DNA from: Sphingobacterium sp. ML3W
GTDB lineage: Bacteria > Bacteroidota > Bacteroidia > Sphingobacteriales > Sphingobacteriaceae
Length of the DNA stretch: 64,000 nucleotides
Reading direction: 5' to 3'
Assembly (NCBI RefSeq): GCF_000747525.1
Contig: NZ_CP009278.1
Coordinates: 1,054,001-1,118,000 of the forward strand
Below are positions 32,342-41,722 of the stretch, piece after piece; within the stretch, counting starts at the first letter, position 1, and each line of letters starts with the position of its first letter. The position numbers and the translations under genes are program-made. The notes under the pieces were generated by a model. It was given only the letters and a program-made list of their open reading frames with translations. It was not told where the DNA came from and ran no database searches.

Positions 32342-35300
32342 ATGGAAAAGATTTCCTTCGTATCCAAATGGAAGGATAGATCGGTATTGCCTTTTTTTAA
32401 GCAGGCAAGTACCTCAAAAATGTTAGCCTTGTTGCTTCTATCAGCAAATGGAGTCGCGCATGCATTTGCTGAAACGACCACTACGTCAACAACCATTCAA
32501 TCTCAAATCACTGTTAAGGGAACCATATTAGAAAATGGAAAACCTTTAAAGGGCGTATCAATTGTCGTTAAAGGAAACGGTCAACTGGCAACGATGTCTA
32601 ATGATGCTGGACAATTTACACTTAAAGTTCCCCAGGGAGCTTATATTCGCGTCAGTTCGGTTGGCTTTGAAAATCAGGAAGTAAAGGCTGAAGAGTCGAT
32701 GCGCATTAATATGCAGAGCAGTAGTGAAATGCTTGAAGAATTGATTGTGGTTGGATATGGTAAGCAGAAAAAAGTGAACTTGACCGGTGCTGTTGATCAA
32801 ATTAGTGCGAAGCAATTGGAGAATCGTCCGGTGACAAATCTTGGAGCGGCACTACAAGGACTTATTCCTAACTTAAATATTACGAATCCAAGTGGTAGTC
32901 CGACTGCAGGTGCGGAGTTCAATATTCGTGGTACAACATCGATTAATGGTGGAGGACCATTGATTCTAGTGGATAATGTACCTTATTCTTCAGATGAGAT
33001 TGCTCGTCTTAATCCCAACGATTTTGAAACGGTTACCGTATTGAAAGATGCGTCTTCGGCAGCAGTTTATGGTGCGCGTGCTGCATTTGGTGTGGTGTTG
33101 ATCACAACAAAATCAGCTAAGACTGATCAGGTACAAGTTGATTTTGGTTACAATACAGCGATGAGAACAGTTGGGAAATTGCCAGAGATTGTGACAGATC
33201 CATTGACAGTGATGGAATATAAAAGATTGGCAGCAGCTCCGCTATATGATTTGTTTCCAGATGCTGTGCGTGAATATGCTAAACAGATCCAAAATAATCC
33301 AGATCTTCCTCGCGTTATTACTGACCCTACCAATTCACTCAATTACATGTACTATGGTTCGACGGATTGGATGGGAGAAGCCTATAAGAAATATGCACCA
33401 AGTCAAACCTTTAACCTGAATATTGGTAAGAAATCAGAGAAATTATCATACTTGGTTTCTGGTGAATATTTACGACAGGATGGCATGTTGAAATATGGTA
33501 ACGATAAAATGAATCGATACAACACACGTAGTAAAGTTGATCTTCAAGTAAACGATTGGTTGTCTTTTGGTAATAATTCCATGATCTCCATTCGTGATTT
33601 TGATTCTCCTGTATTTATGGATGGCGATTTCTTCTGGAACGTGAACCGTACGAGTTCGCTTGATGTCGCTAAAAACCCGGACGGGAGTTGGACTCAGGCT
33701 GGAGCAGGATTATTGGGACGTATGCAAGAAGGTGGACGAACGCGAAGAAAAATTAACGAATTTCAAACTACATTTAATGCTAAAGCAGCCATCATTAAAA
33801 ATGTTTGGGATGTGAATGCTGATGTAACGTTTAGAAGAACCTCGGGAAATAGAAATTCTTATGATATTCCGATTCCTTACCGCACTGGTCCGGAGACAGA
33901 AATTAAATATGCTGGATCCACCACTTCTTATGCTTCGAAGGGTAATGATAATAACAAATATGATGTTTTTAATCTATATACCAATTTTAACAAATCATTT
34001 GGAAAACATGATTTGTCCGCATTATTGGGATATAATCAAGAATATCAAAGGAACGAGTCAAGTTCTTTAAGAAGGAATGACCTGATATCTTATGATATGC
34101 CTTCTGTGGAATTGGCCTCTGGTGCCATGACGACCAGACATATGATCGATGACTGGGCTGTTCAGGGTGTTTTTTATAGATTGGGATACAACTATGATCG
34201 TAAATATTTGCTTGAATTGAATGGACGATATGATGGTTCATCTCGTTTTCCTGCCGGTGATCGTTGGGGATTTTTCCCTTCGGTAGCGGGAGCATGGTCT
34301 ATTTCTGAAGAAGCATTTTTTGAGCCCTTGAAAGAAACCATCAACTTATTTAAATTACGTGCATCCTACGGTTCTTTGGGAAATCAGAATGTGACAATTA
34401 AGGGTAAAGAAACATTAGGTGCTATTTCCAATTCAGGAGAGGATAATTATTCCTTTATACCGACTATGGATGTATCAAAAATAGGATGGGTTCTCGGGCC
34501 GGATAGACCTATTGGTTCCAATCCTCCAAGCGCAATATCAAAATCTTTTACATGGGAAAAAGTGACAAGTACAAATTTCGGGGTTGATGTGTCCATGCTC
34601 AATAACCGTTTGAACTTGACAGCAGATATGTACACCCGAACGACCAAAGATATGTTGGTACCGGGCAGAACATTGCCAGGTGTATTTGGTGTTAATTCTC
34701 CAAAAATGAATGCTGGAGACTTGAAAACGCAAGGGTGGGATCTTCGTCTCGGATGGCGTGATCAGTTCAATTTAGGCGACTCTCCATTTTCTTATGATGT
34801 GGCTTTCGTAATCTCCAATTATAAGGCAACCATTACTAAGTATGATAACCCGACTAATTTGTTATCTGACTATTATGTTGGACAACGACTGGGCACCATA
34901 TGGGGCTATACCTACGATGGGGTGTATGAAAATGAACAGCAATTAAAGGACTTAAGTATGGTGGACATTGGAAACTCCAATGTGGGCAATAACTCTTACA
35001 TCGGTGATATAAAATTCAAAGATCAGAATGATGATCAGCGGATTAATAAGGGTAAAAATACCTTGGATGATCATGGTGATATGAATATTATTGGTAATAG
35101 TGATAAGCAATATCCGTATAGTTTGGACTTGAGTGGTAAATGGAAAGGCATTAGTTTACGGATGTTCTTACAGGGCGTGGGTAAAAGAGATTGGTACCCT
35201 GGAGGAAGTCATGTGTATTTCTGGGGTATCTACGCACAACCATGGACGAATGTGACGAAACAAAATTTGGACCATTGGTCTCCAGAGAATCCAGACGGTT

Positions 35301-35596
35301 ATTTCCCTGCTGTTCGTGCTTATGCTGCTGAAGAAAGTGGAAAATCATTAGCTGCTGCTAATAATCATTATATGCAAGATGCGAGTTACCTGCGTGTGAA
35401 AAATATCACAGTAGGTTATGAAATTCCTAAACAATGGTTAGAACGTACAGGGTTGGGTAGATTGTACTTTTATGCAAGTGGAGAAAATTTATTTGAAAAA
35501 TCGAATTTGAAAGTGTCATTAGACCCTGAGGGACTTGATGGACAGATCTATCCTTTTCAACGGACTTATTCATTTGGAATGAATTTAAGCTTTTAA
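32342..35596 (+). CDS. SusC/RagA TonB-linked outer-membrane receptor of the phosphorus-related locus
   Basis: 1084 residues. Its N terminus is longer than usual, with about 25 mostly polar residues before the hydrophobic core MLALLLLSANGVAHAFA. A carboxypeptidase-like domain (ITVKGTILENGKPLKGVSIVV), the TonB-box-like linker EELIVVGYGKQKKVNLTG, the plug (FNIRGTTSINGGGPLILVDNV; DFETVTVLKDASSAAVYG) and the barrel ending in SFGMNLSF follow. The locus, with phosphatases, a GH16 and a phosphonatase-like enzyme, suggests a phosphorus-containing oligosaccharide or similar ligand. SusD lies 10 bp downstream. Confidence 0.95.
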   Translation: MEKISFVSKWKDRSVLPFFKQASTSKMLALLLLSANGVAHAFAETTTTSTTIQSQITVKGTILENGKPLKGVSIVVKGNGQLATMSNDAGQFTLKVPQGAYIRVSSVGFENQEVKAEESMRINMQSSSEMLEELIVVGYGKQKKVNLTGAVDQISAKQLENRPVTNLGAALQGLIPNLNITNPSGSPTAGAEFNIRGTTSINGGGPLILVDNVPYSSDEIARLNPNDFETVTVLKDASSAAVYGARAAFGVVLITTKSAKTDQVQVDFGYNTAMRTVGKLPEIVTDPLTVMEYKRLAAAPLYDLFPDAVREYAKQIQNNPDLPRVITDPTNSLNYMYYGSTDWMGEAYKKYAPSQTFNLNIGKKSEKLSYLVSGEYLRQDGMLKYGNDKMNRYNTRSKVDLQVNDWLSFGNNSMISIRDFDSPVFMDGDFFWNVNRTSSLDVAKNPDGSWTQAGAGLLGRMQEGGRTRRKINEFQTTFNAKAAIIKNVWDVNADVTFRRTSGNRNSYDIPIPYRTGPETEIKYAGSTTSYASKGNDNNKYDVFNLYTNFNKSFGKHDLSALLGYNQEYQRNESSSLRRNDLISYDMPSVELASGAMTTRHMIDDWAVQGVFYRLGYNYDRKYLLELNGRYDGSSRFPAGDRWGFFPSVAGAWSISEEAFFEPLKETINLFKLRASYGSLGNQNVTIKGKETLGAISNSGEDNYSFIPTMDVSKIGWVLGPDRPIGSNPPSAISKSFTWEKVTSTNFGVDVSMLNNRLNLTADMYTRTTKDMLVPGRTLPGVFGVNSPKMNAGDLKTQGWDLRLGWRDQFNLGDSPFSYDVAFVISNYKATITKYDNPTNLLSDYYVGQRLGTIWGYTYDGVYENEQQLKDLSMVDIGNSNVGNNSYIGDIKFKDQNDDQRINKGKNTLDDHGDMNIIGNSDKQYPYSLDLSGKWKGISLRMFLQGVGKRDWYPGGSHVYFWGIYAQPWTNVTKQNLDHWSPENPDGYFPAVRAYAAEESGKSLAAANNHYMQDASYLRVKNITVGYEIPKQWLERTGLGRLYFYASGENLFEKSNLKVSLDPEGLDGQIYPFQRTYSFGMNLSF

Positions 35597-35606
35597 TAAT
35601 AAGGTA

Positions 35607-37391
35607 ATGAAGAGATTTAATATTTTTTTAAGTGTGGGCATGCTGATGGTATTTTTAAGTTCTTGTAGTAAGGATTTTTTAGACCGTATGCCACAAACGA
35701 ATATATCGGAGGATATGACTTTCCTCAACGTAAAAGATTTGGAAGTCTATACAAATAGCATGTATGGTATGATAGGGCCAAATTATTCGGATGGGTTTTC
35801 CGATAATATCGCAGGGCTTAGCGGTTCATCAACAACTGATAATATGGTCAGAAGTAATTTGACTGTAGCAAATGCTGGAGGATGGGATGATTGGAAAAGT
35901 TTACGCCGTATAAATTTTATGTTACAAAATGTACATAAGACAAAAGGGGATGCGGCATCAATCAATCATTTTATTGGTATTGCAAGGTTGTATAGAGCCA
36001 ATTGGTATTACAAGATGGTCATGACCTATGGTGATGTGCCTTGGTATAGTGCGAAAATAGAGGAAAATGAAGAAGAGCTGTTGATGAAGACTCAAGATCC
36101 TAGAACATTGGTCGTAGATTCAGTGATGGCTGATCTGGAATTTGCGGCAGAGCATATTAAGCCAGATGGAACGAATACCAGAATAACAAAGTGGGCTGCA
36201 CTGACACTACTATCCCGTATTGCTTTATATGAAGGTAGTTATCGTAAATATCATACTTACTTGAAGTTAGATCAGACGTCAAATGTCTTTTTCGAGAAGG
36301 CTGCAAAAGCGGCGAAACAGGTGATGGATCAAGGTGGGTTTGATATATACAATACAGGTAAGATAGGGGAAGATTATCGCGCTTTATTTTCAAGTACGGA
36401 TTTATCAGCAAATAAAGAAGTTATCTTCTATAAGAAAAATAGTACTGGAGAAGGGGTAGCAAATAATAGTCATACCGTATTTGATTATCAATGGGCCCTG
36501 AGTAAAGATCTGATGGAAGAGTTTTTAATGAAGGATGGAACACGCTTTACCAACCAGTCCGGATATGATAAAAAAGTAATTACGGAGCTATTTAAAGATC
36601 GTGACCCTAGATTAGCAGAGACCATCATGGAACCTGGTTTTAAAACGAATCCCGAATTGCCAGTTCCTTATATCTTGAAACCTACTTTTGGAGGCTATTT
36701 ACAAGTCAAATTTTACCCTCGTGATCCTAGTATCCGTTTGGGATGGGATTTAAACTATACTGATTTACCGATCATGCGATATGCAGAAGTATTGTTGAAT
36801 TACGCAGAAGCGAAAGCAGAATTGAACGATATCAGCCAAGCAGATCTTGACGTTACTATTGGCAAATTACGTAAACGTGTTGGCATGCCAAATTTAGTCG
36901 GAGGGAGTGTTACTGTTGACCCCATCTTAGCTGCTCGATATCCTAATGTCTCAAGTAATAAGGCCGTGATTTTAGAAATTCGTCGGGAGCGTAGAGTGGA
37001 GCTTGCAGCTGAAGGATTTCGCGCAAATGATTTAAATCGTTGGTATGTTGGTCAACTTTTTGCAGAAAATCCGAAAGGTATGTATGTCAAGGGACTTGGT
37101 GCTTTTGATGTTACAGGTGATGGTAAGGTCGATATTGCTATCCTAAATAGTAAAGATGATGTTACACCGATTGCAAATTTGCCAGAAGATGAGAAAAAAG
37201 ACTTGGTGATATATTACCTTAGTGAAAATGTAATCTATCTTTCAGAGGGAACAAAAGGTCATATTCTATTTGCGCGAGATAGGGATCAGAAACGTGAATG
37301 GAAAGGTGATTACTATTATTATAGACCAATACCAATTCAACAAACAACATTGAATCCAAATTTAAAACAACCATTTGATTGGGCTAAGTAA
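35607..37391 (+). CDS. SusD/RagB-family lipoprotein of the phosphorus-related locus
   Basis: 594-residue lipoprotein; lipobox FLSSC (Cys near residue 20). It has the SusD motifs KDFLDRMPQTNISEDMTF, IARLYRANWYYKMVMTYGDVP, KWAALTLLSRIALYEGS, LPIMRYAEVLLNYAEAKAEL and LEIRRERRVELAAEGFRAND. It is longer than the other SusD proteins here, in the range of glycan-binding members. It is co-transcribed with SusC (10 bp apart) and probably with the phosphoesterase gene 91 bp downstream, though a hairpin lies between them. Confidence 0.95.
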   Translation: MKRFNIFLSVGMLMVFLSSCSKDFLDRMPQTNISEDMTFLNVKDLEVYTNSMYGMIGPNYSDGFSDNIAGLSGSSTTDNMVRSNLTVANAGGWDDWKSLRRINFMLQNVHKTKGDAASINHFIGIARLYRANWYYKMVMTYGDVPWYSAKIEENEEELLMKTQDPRTLVVDSVMADLEFAAEHIKPDGTNTRITKWAALTLLSRIALYEGSYRKYHTYLKLDQTSNVFFEKAAKAAKQVMDQGGFDIYNTGKIGEDYRALFSSTDLSANKEVIFYKKNSTGEGVANNSHTVFDYQWALSKDLMEEFLMKDGTRFTNQSGYDKKVITELFKDRDPRLAETIMEPGFKTNPELPVPYILKPTFGGYLQVKFYPRDPSIRLGWDLNYTDLPIMRYAEVLLNYAEAKAELNDISQADLDVTIGKLRKRVGMPNLVGGSVTVDPILAARYPNVSSNKAVILEIRRERRVELAAEGFRANDLNRWYVGQLFAENPKGMYVKGLGAFDVTGDGKVDIAILNSKDDVTPIANLPEDEKKDLVIYYLSENVIYLSEGTKGHILFARDRDQKREWKGDYYYYRPIPIQQTTLNPNLKQPFDWAK

Positions 37392-37410
37392 GATAAAAAA
37401 TAAATGTTGT

Positions 37411-37455
37411 AACCCATAACGACTTGTTAGTAATAATAGGTGGTTATGGGTTCAT
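37411..37455 (+). terminator. stem-loop between SusD and the phosphoesterase gene
   Basis: The perfect 10-bp stem AACCCATAAC/GTTATGGGTT encloses a 22-nt loop. No strong T-run follows (CATTTATA), so it may be a partial terminator or an mRNA-processing hairpin. Confidence 0.5.
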
Positions 37456-37482
37456 TTATAAACGAAGAATACTTATATAAGT

Positions 37483-39870
37483 ATGATAAACACTAGAATG
37501 AAAAGTAAATATATGCTATTAACCTCCCTATTGGCATTAGGAATAGGAGGGGTAAATGCCCAGTATCGTGGTCAGGTCTTTATTGATTCTAATGGAAATG
37601 GAAAGCAGGATATAGGTGAAAATACAATCGAAAATGTAGTGGTTTCAGACGGTTATCAAGTGGTAAAAACAAATGCTGCTGGTCACTTTGAATTGCCTGA
37701 CAACCCCAAAGCTCGCTTTGTATTTGCAACAATACCTACTGGTTTTAAATCTTCTAAAACTCACTTTTTGAAGATTGATATGCAACAAAAGGATTATTCA
37801 ATAGGACTGGTTAAGGATCCATCTCAAAATCCCGATGAGTTGAATTTTATTCAAATTACAGATACCGAAACGGCATTGTATGGTTCTTGGGTTGAGAACG
37901 TGCGTAAGTATGCAGCAAATCAACAGAGTTCATTGGTTATGCATACTGGCGATATTTGTTACGAACCAGGTATGCGTTTCCATGCGCAACAGGTGAATAG
38001 TCAATTAATGGGAGTCCCTGTCTATTATGCCGTTGGTAATCATGATTTGGTCAAGGGAGAATATGGTGAAAAATTATTTGAGGACTTATTTGGCCCTACC
38101 TATTATTCCTTTGATGCTGGCCCAGCTCATTTTGTGGTGACACCTATGTGGGGTGGTGACTACCAACCTAGCTATACGAAAGATCAGGTGATTGCGTGGC
38201 TGAAAAAGGATCTTGAATTGAAAGATAAAAATAAACCTGTTGTTTTTATTAACCATGATTTTGCAATAGGACCTGACTTTGTGTTGAAGGGTAAAACCGA
38301 GGAAATAGACCTGAAAAAATATAATTTGAAGGCATGGTTATTTGGTCACTGGCATAATAATTATTCCTTTGTCAATAAGGAAAATGGTGTACGTGTCATT
38401 TCAACAAATGCACCTAATAAAGGAGGCATAGATCATGCTGTTGGTCAATTTCTACAAATCAAATTGACTAAAGATGGTGTGACTGATGTTGTTCCAAAAT
38501 ATAGCAATCTAAATGACCATATTCAACTTATAGATCCTGCGTTGCAAGGAAGCTCAAAGGATAAAATTCCTTTTCGTGTGCAGGTATACGATAGTAATCG
38601 TGAAGTAAAGTCTGTACATGTACGTGTGCTTGATGATAAGGGACAACAATTGTTACTAGAACCTTTAAAAGCACTTTCGGATTGGTCATGGGAGTCTCAG
38701 CCCATCCTAAAGTTGACGAATAAATCTTTTACGGCTTTCATTGAAGTCGAATATAATGATGGCACACAGTCCATTAAGAAGCAAAATTTTGGTGGGAGTG
38801 ATAAAAATCATGACCTTCAACTTAAATGGACCGGTAATCTAGCGGGGAATAGTTGGAAGGTAAGTCCTTTAGTCGTAGAGGGATTAGTTCTTGGGGCTAC
38901 CTTTGACGATGGTGGAAATGGGAAATCTCATATAACAGCTTTGGATGAAAAGTCAGGAAAAACTTTATGGACATTTACGACAGCTAATTCAATTAAACAG
39001 AAGTTGCGTTATGAAAATGGGATAGTAGCAGCTACTGATGTTGCTGGAAATGCCTATGCTTTGGAGGCTAAAACTGGAAAATTAATTTGGAAGAAGGAAT
39101 TAAGTCAAGGAAGTCTGCCAAGTTTTGTGACAGCAGGTGTTATTTATGATGGAGCATATTATACAGGTTACGGTTCTTATTTAACGGCATTGGACTTAAA
39201 AACAGGCCAGGAATTGTGGCGTAATAAAGACTGGAATGGTGGGGAGGCGATGCCTGGAGAGATAACGGTAACTGAAGATATGTTATTTACTGGTGCCAAT
39301 TGGAATAGTCTATTTGCACATGATCGTAAATCGGGTAAATTACTTTGGAAGAAGAATGAAGATGGTCTCCGCTTTAGAAGTAGTGGCGCTGCGGTTATTG
39401 GTCAAGAAGTGTATGTAACGGGATTAAATACCGTATTTGTTTTGGATAAATTGACTGGTAATGTATTACGTAAAAAAAGTTTCGATTATGATTTTAAAGT
39501 TATGGCTACCCCAGTGATTCGGGATAATCAATTGATACTGTCTACTTCTGGTCATGGTGTTATCGCTTTAAATAAAAATACGCTGGAGGAGAATTGGAAC
39601 TTTATGACAAAAGAAGCACTGATCTATACTTCTTCCTACAGTTCTCCTGATCAAAATAAGCTAGTTGCAACCGTCGAAGCAGCTGTACAGTATATCGGTG
39701 ATGACTTTATCTTTGCAGCGTCTGATGGATACCTATATCGCTTGGATAAAAATGGTAATCTAAAAGAAGAAATAAATATAGGTGTACCGATATTAGCAGA
39801 GGTAACGGTTAAGGATAACTTAATCTATGTTACTGATTTTGCGGGGAATGTATACTGTTTTAAACAATAA
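37483..39870 (+). CDS. secreted calcineurin-like metallophosphoesterase fused to a PQQ-type beta-propeller
   Basis: 795 residues. A signal peptide ends near GGVNAQ; the true start may be Met6, which shortens it. An N-terminal beta-sandwich domain (about 27-105; VFIDSNGNGKQDIGE) precedes the phosphoesterase core (about 115-340): TDTE in place of the usual DxH, GDICYEPG, GNHD, INHDF and GHWHNN. A linker and beta domain follow, then a PQQ-like propeller (about 455-795) built of repeats such as TALDEKSGKTLWTF, YALEAKTGKLIWKK and TALDLKTGQELWRN. The DxH to DTE change alters a metal ligand, but the other motifs are intact. It probably removes phosphate from a substrate imported by the adjacent SusCD. 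Confidence 0.85.
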   Translation: MINTRMKSKYMLLTSLLALGIGGVNAQYRGQVFIDSNGNGKQDIGENTIENVVVSDGYQVVKTNAAGHFELPDNPKARFVFATIPTGFKSSKTHFLKIDMQQKDYSIGLVKDPSQNPDELNFIQITDTETALYGSWVENVRKYAANQQSSLVMHTGDICYEPGMRFHAQQVNSQLMGVPVYYAVGNHDLVKGEYGEKLFEDLFGPTYYSFDAGPAHFVVTPMWGGDYQPSYTKDQVIAWLKKDLELKDKNKPVVFINHDFAIGPDFVLKGKTEEIDLKKYNLKAWLFGHWHNNYSFVNKENGVRVISTNAPNKGGIDHAVGQFLQIKLTKDGVTDVVPKYSNLNDHIQLIDPALQGSSKDKIPFRVQVYDSNREVKSVHVRVLDDKGQQLLLEPLKALSDWSWESQPILKLTNKSFTAFIEVEYNDGTQSIKKQNFGGSDKNHDLQLKWTGNLAGNSWKVSPLVVEGLVLGATFDDGGNGKSHITALDEKSGKTLWTFTTANSIKQKLRYENGIVAATDVAGNAYALEAKTGKLIWKKELSQGSLPSFVTAGVIYDGAYYTGYGSYLTALDLKTGQELWRNKDWNGGEAMPGEITVTEDMLFTGANWNSLFAHDRKSGKLLWKKNEDGLRFRSSGAAVIGQEVYVTGLNTVFVLDKLTGNVLRKKSFDYDFKVMATPVIRDNQLILSTSGHGVIALNKNTLEENWNFMTKEALIYTSSYSSPDQNKLVATVEAAVQYIGDDFIFAASDGYLYRLDKNGNLKEEINIGVPILAEVTVKDNLIYVTDFAGNVYCFKQ

Positions 39871-39877
39871 TCCTATT

Positions 39878-39915
39878 AACAAAAGAGGTGAATCCAATGA
39901 TTCACCTCTTTTGTT
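39878..39915. terminator. bidirectional terminator between convergent genes
   Basis: The perfect 17-bp stem AACAAAAGAGGTGAATC/GATTCACCTCTTTTGTT has a CAAT loop. A/T flanks on both sides serve both directions. Confidence 0.92.
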
Positions 39916-39933
39916 GTTTATAGACTTATACTT

Positions 39934-40668
39934 TTAGCGATTTAATTCTTGAATTAGGCCAATTAAATCCGTTGGTTGGTGAATTAATCGGTCATGAGCA
40001 AATGGAATTAACTCCGATTCGTTATGCGTACCGTAAAGCGAACCAACTGAGTACAATACTTGGGCACTAGCAGCCGATTGTAAATCGGAGGGTGTATCAC
40101 CCAGATTAATGACTTGCTTTGGATCGGCTACTTGGCATTTCTTCATAGCCAATTGGATCATTTCAGGAGCTGGGCGACCATTGATAACATCGCTACTGGA
40201 AATCGAGCAGTTGATGATATTCTGACCTGTATTGTCCAGACTTAAGTACTGACTGTCTAATCCTTTATCCCAACCCAATTTTGCTAAGATGATATCGGTT
40301 ACTTTTCTATAAAAGCCAGTGGTCAGTGCTATCTTTATATTTTGGCTTTTGCAAAATTCAAACACTTCCAATACGCCATCATATGGTTTAGCACCCACTG
40401 TCTCATAATGTGATTCTAAGGTATTGCAAAAATAATCGTATGATTCTTTTACTTTATCATGGAAGGAAGGATGATTTTCACCTATAGCTTCTTTCCAAAT
40501 CGTTTCGAATACCAAAATTTTTGACCAACCCATCATACTATTGATTTTAGATGGTGTAATGTCCAATTGAGTAGCAGTGATAGCGTCAAAGAAACATTTT
40601 TCTACCTCTCTATGATCTTGAACAGTTGTTCCTGCCATATCAAGTACAGCTAATTTTAGTTTACTCAT
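39934..40668 (-). CDS. phosphonatase-like HAD hydrolase (PhnX-related, TIGR03351 type)
   Basis: 244 residues, cytoplasmic. HAD motif I is Asp10-Met-Ala-Gly-Thr-Thr, the DxAGTT form typical of phosphonoacetaldehyde hydrolases. Motif II is LTTGF near residue 115, and the late acidic motif is INLGDTPSDLQSA. In the cap, MMGWSK puts Lys50 where phosphonatase (MGxxK) has its Schiff-base lysine, so real C-P bond cleavage is possible. TIGR03351 members occur beside FAD oxidoreductases of TIGR03364, as found at 43074. The gene is on the opposite strand to the rest of the locus and diverges from the regulator at 40956. Confidence 0.85.
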   Translation of the reverse strand: MSKLKLAVLDMAGTTVQDHREVEKCFFDAITATQLDITPSKINSMMGWSKILVFETIWKEAIGENHPSFHDKVKESYDYFCNTLESHYETVGAKPYDGVLEVFEFCKSQNIKIALTTGFYRKVTDIILAKLGWDKGLDSQYLSLDNTGQNIINCSISSSDVINGRPAPEMIQLAMKKCQVADPKQVINLGDTPSDLQSAASAQVLYSVGSLYGTHNESELIPFAHDRLIHQPTDLIGLIQELNR

Positions 40669-40939
40669 GCTTAATTTGTTTTTTGTTTTAATATGATTAA
40701 AAATATACGTTTAATTGCTTGATTTTTTATGCAAAAGATGTTTATTTCTTATTGATGCGGAACTTAAGTAAGAAATAAAAGCATCATATTTGTTTTGCAA
40801 TACTAAACAATGTTTATATATACTATATTGATTTAATATTAAATTTATGTTATGAATTGCGCACTTAGGGACCATCAGAATTGGGTTCACCTTATGTTAA
40901 GTAATAGAAACTTAATGTATGTGAAAACAAATAATTGAT

Positions 40940-40947
40940 TACATTTG
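40940..40947 (+). promoter_or_regulatory. -7 promoter element of the cupin regulator
   Basis: TACATTTG fits the Bacteroidota TAnnTTTG box and ends eight bases before the ATG at 40956. An upstream start at 40935 would precede the transcript, so the start at 40956 is preferred and the mRNA would be nearly leaderless. Confidence 0.6.
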
Positions 40948-40955
40948 ATTTGATT

Positions 40956-41537
40956 ATGGAAGATAATACGATATTTAAAATTAGTAGTAAAATAAGGGAA
41001 ATCCGTAAAGTCAAAGGGATTACCATTCATGAATTGGCGAATAAAGCTGGTGTCAGTAAGGGATTAATATCACAGATAGAAAATAACCGAACGATTCCTT
41101 CTCTGTTCGTATTGATCAATATCATCAATGCTCTTGATGTGGATTTGAATGTGTTTTTTAAGGACTTTAACTCAGATAATGCATTAGGTCCTATAATTGT
41201 CAGAAAGAAGGATAGTTATGAAGCGTTTGAAAAAGAGCAAGCAATTGGTTTCCATTACAAGCGTATATTTTCTTCCTCTATTGATAGTTCAACTTTAGAT
41301 ATTGTATTGTTAGAGCTGTTGCCTGACGCCAAACGTCCAATGGTCAAAACCGAGGCTTTTGAATATAAATATATCCTGAGTGGTCAGGTTGAATATGTTT
41401 TCAAAGATCAGGTAATTGTGTTAGATGAAGGTGACTCTATTTTCTTTAATGGCCGATTGTCCCATACACCAAGAAATATTGGTCCTGATAAAGCGATTAT
41501 GTTGATAATTTACTTTTTCGATCAAAATCGAAAATAA
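40956..41537 (+). CDS. XRE-family regulator with C-terminal cupin domain
   Basis: 193 residues from the preferred ATG. The N-terminal XRE helix-turn-helix (about 10-65) reads IREIRKVKGITIHELANKAG, then VSKGLISQIENNRTIPS. A C-terminal cupin (about 115-190) includes KTEAFEYKYILSGQVEYVF, VLDEGDSIFFNGRLSHTPRN. This architecture senses a small metabolite with the cupin and controls adjacent catabolic genes. It stands between the phosphonatase-like gene (divergent) and the transporter-oxidoreductase pair, so it likely regulates both. A strong terminator follows, separating it from the transporter, which has its own promoter. Confidence 0.88.
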   Translation: MEDNTIFKISSKIREIRKVKGITIHELANKAGVSKGLISQIENNRTIPSLFVLINIINALDVDLNVFFKDFNSDNALGPIIVRKKDSYEAFEKEQAIGFHYKRIFSSSIDSSTLDIVLLELLPDAKRPMVKTEAFEYKYILSGQVEYVFKDQVIVLDEGDSIFFNGRLSHTPRNIGPDKAIMLIIYFFDQNRK

Positions 41538-41550
41538 CCTATGACAAATA

Positions 41551-41594
41551 AAAATAAAAAAGACTTTCCTTAATAGGAAAGTCTTTTTTATTTT
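41551..41594. terminator. bidirectional palindromic terminator after the cupin regulator
   Basis: The perfect stem AAAAAAGACTTTCCT/AGGAAAGTCTTTTTT has a TAAT loop and extends through flanking A/T runs. Confidence 0.92.
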
Positions 41595-41657
41595 TAAGAT
41601 ATGAGCGAGTTAGAAAAGCCGATTTATTGTTTACAAATACTTAACAAAAGTTTAGTA

Positions 41658-41685
41658 TTGTGTTAATTTTTGAAGTTTACTTTTG
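41658..41685 (+). promoter_or_regulatory. promoter of the transporter-oxidoreductase operon
   Basis: TTG at 41658-41660 and TACTTTTG at 41678-41685 are separated by 17 bases, close to the Bacteroidota -33/-7 arrangement. The -7 box ends 37 bases before the ATG at 41723. Confidence 0.6.
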
Positions 41686-41722
41686 GATGTAGAGAAAGTA
41701 TCACAGATATAAGCACTAAATA